Of a stretch of 64,000 nucleotides of DNA, positions 63,921 to 64,000 are shown piece after piece (positions within the stretch are counted from its first letter, which is position 1; each line of letters begins with the position of its first letter). This stretch comes from Brachionus koreanus (taxonomy: Eukaryota; Rotifera; Eurotatoria; Ploima; Brachionidae). The stretch is taken from positions 107,612-171,611 of the forward strand of contig PJRA01000016.1 in NCBI GenBank assembly GCA_016987375.1, in the 5' to 3' direction. A program made the position numbers and the translations under genes. The notes below the pieces were generated by a model. The model was not told the origin of the DNA. It did not search any database and worked only from the letters and a program-made list of their open reading frames with translations.

Positions 63921-64000
63921 TGGTTTGGCCAAAGGTTTGGGTATGTTCTTGTCATTTTTATCTCAGTTCTTGGCCTGTCAACTTGGTTTGCCCGTTCCGT

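Overview
The window is a strongly AT-rich invertebrate nuclear contig. Genes are compact and often intronless. Spliced genes mostly have 45-70 bp GT-AG introns, and many clear one-to-one metazoan orthologues are present (CLPTM1, SMARCAD1, MPC2, ACTR6, PIGH, ZFP36-like, MBTPS2, CHORDC1, TRAIP, SMG9). Composition and intron style fit a small-bodied lophotrochozoan such as a monogonont rotifer (Brachionus-like). This is an inference, because no lineage-diagnostic marker was seen. Exon structures were built by eye from splice consensus and from recalled knowledge of the protein families; most summed exons give whole numbers of codons.

Layout. 0-3 kb: a direct repeat carrying a tiny signal-peptide ORF, and a decayed copy of CLPTM1 exon 1. 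3-14 kb: CLPTM1 and then SMARCAD1, both on the minus strand; SMARCAD1 introns carry a MITE relative and structured repeats. 14.1-16.8 kb: a single-exon tandem-pseudokinase/propeller protein that starts 20 bp from the SMARCAD1 start codon, on the opposite strand. 17.5-31.8 kb: a dense set of small genes (DUF4326 protein, a single-pass membrane protein, a claudin-like protein, MPC2, a homeobox gene, ACTR6, PIGH, a secreted kinase), interspersed with identical tRNA-Gly(GCC) genes, one tRNA-Val(AAC) and LINE fragments. 31.8-40.4 kb: an 8.6 kb gene desert with GA tracts and a TATA promoter leading to a tristetraprolin-type CCCH zinc-finger gene. 41.8-50.6 kb: a transposon-rich segment containing a large near-perfect inverted duplication (arms about 1.7 kb) with two divergently transcribed, identical tyrosylprotein-sulfotransferase-like genes and, at one edge, an astacin protease gene whose 3' end was copied. 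50.7-64 kb: MBTPS2, CHORDC1, a 342 bp palindromic MITE with a 9 bp target duplication, a dead Tc1 element, a free-standing dynein-stalk-like mini-gene, TRAIP and SMG9.

The conserved genes cover ordinary cell biology: chromatin remodelling and histone exchange (SMARCAD1, ACTR6), genome maintenance (TRAIP), nonsense-mediated decay and ARE-mediated decay (SMG9, ZFP36-like), SREBP/ATF6 processing (MBTPS2), GPI-anchor synthesis (PIGH), pyruvate import (MPC2) and HSP90 co-chaperoning (CHORDC1). They show no operon-like functional grouping. The most notable novelties are the sulfotransferase palindrome, the dual pseudokinase, the stand-alone dynein-stalk ORF, a dispersed about 75 bp repeat with a covarying hairpin, and a tRNA-Gly copy that has lost exactly its anticodon arm.
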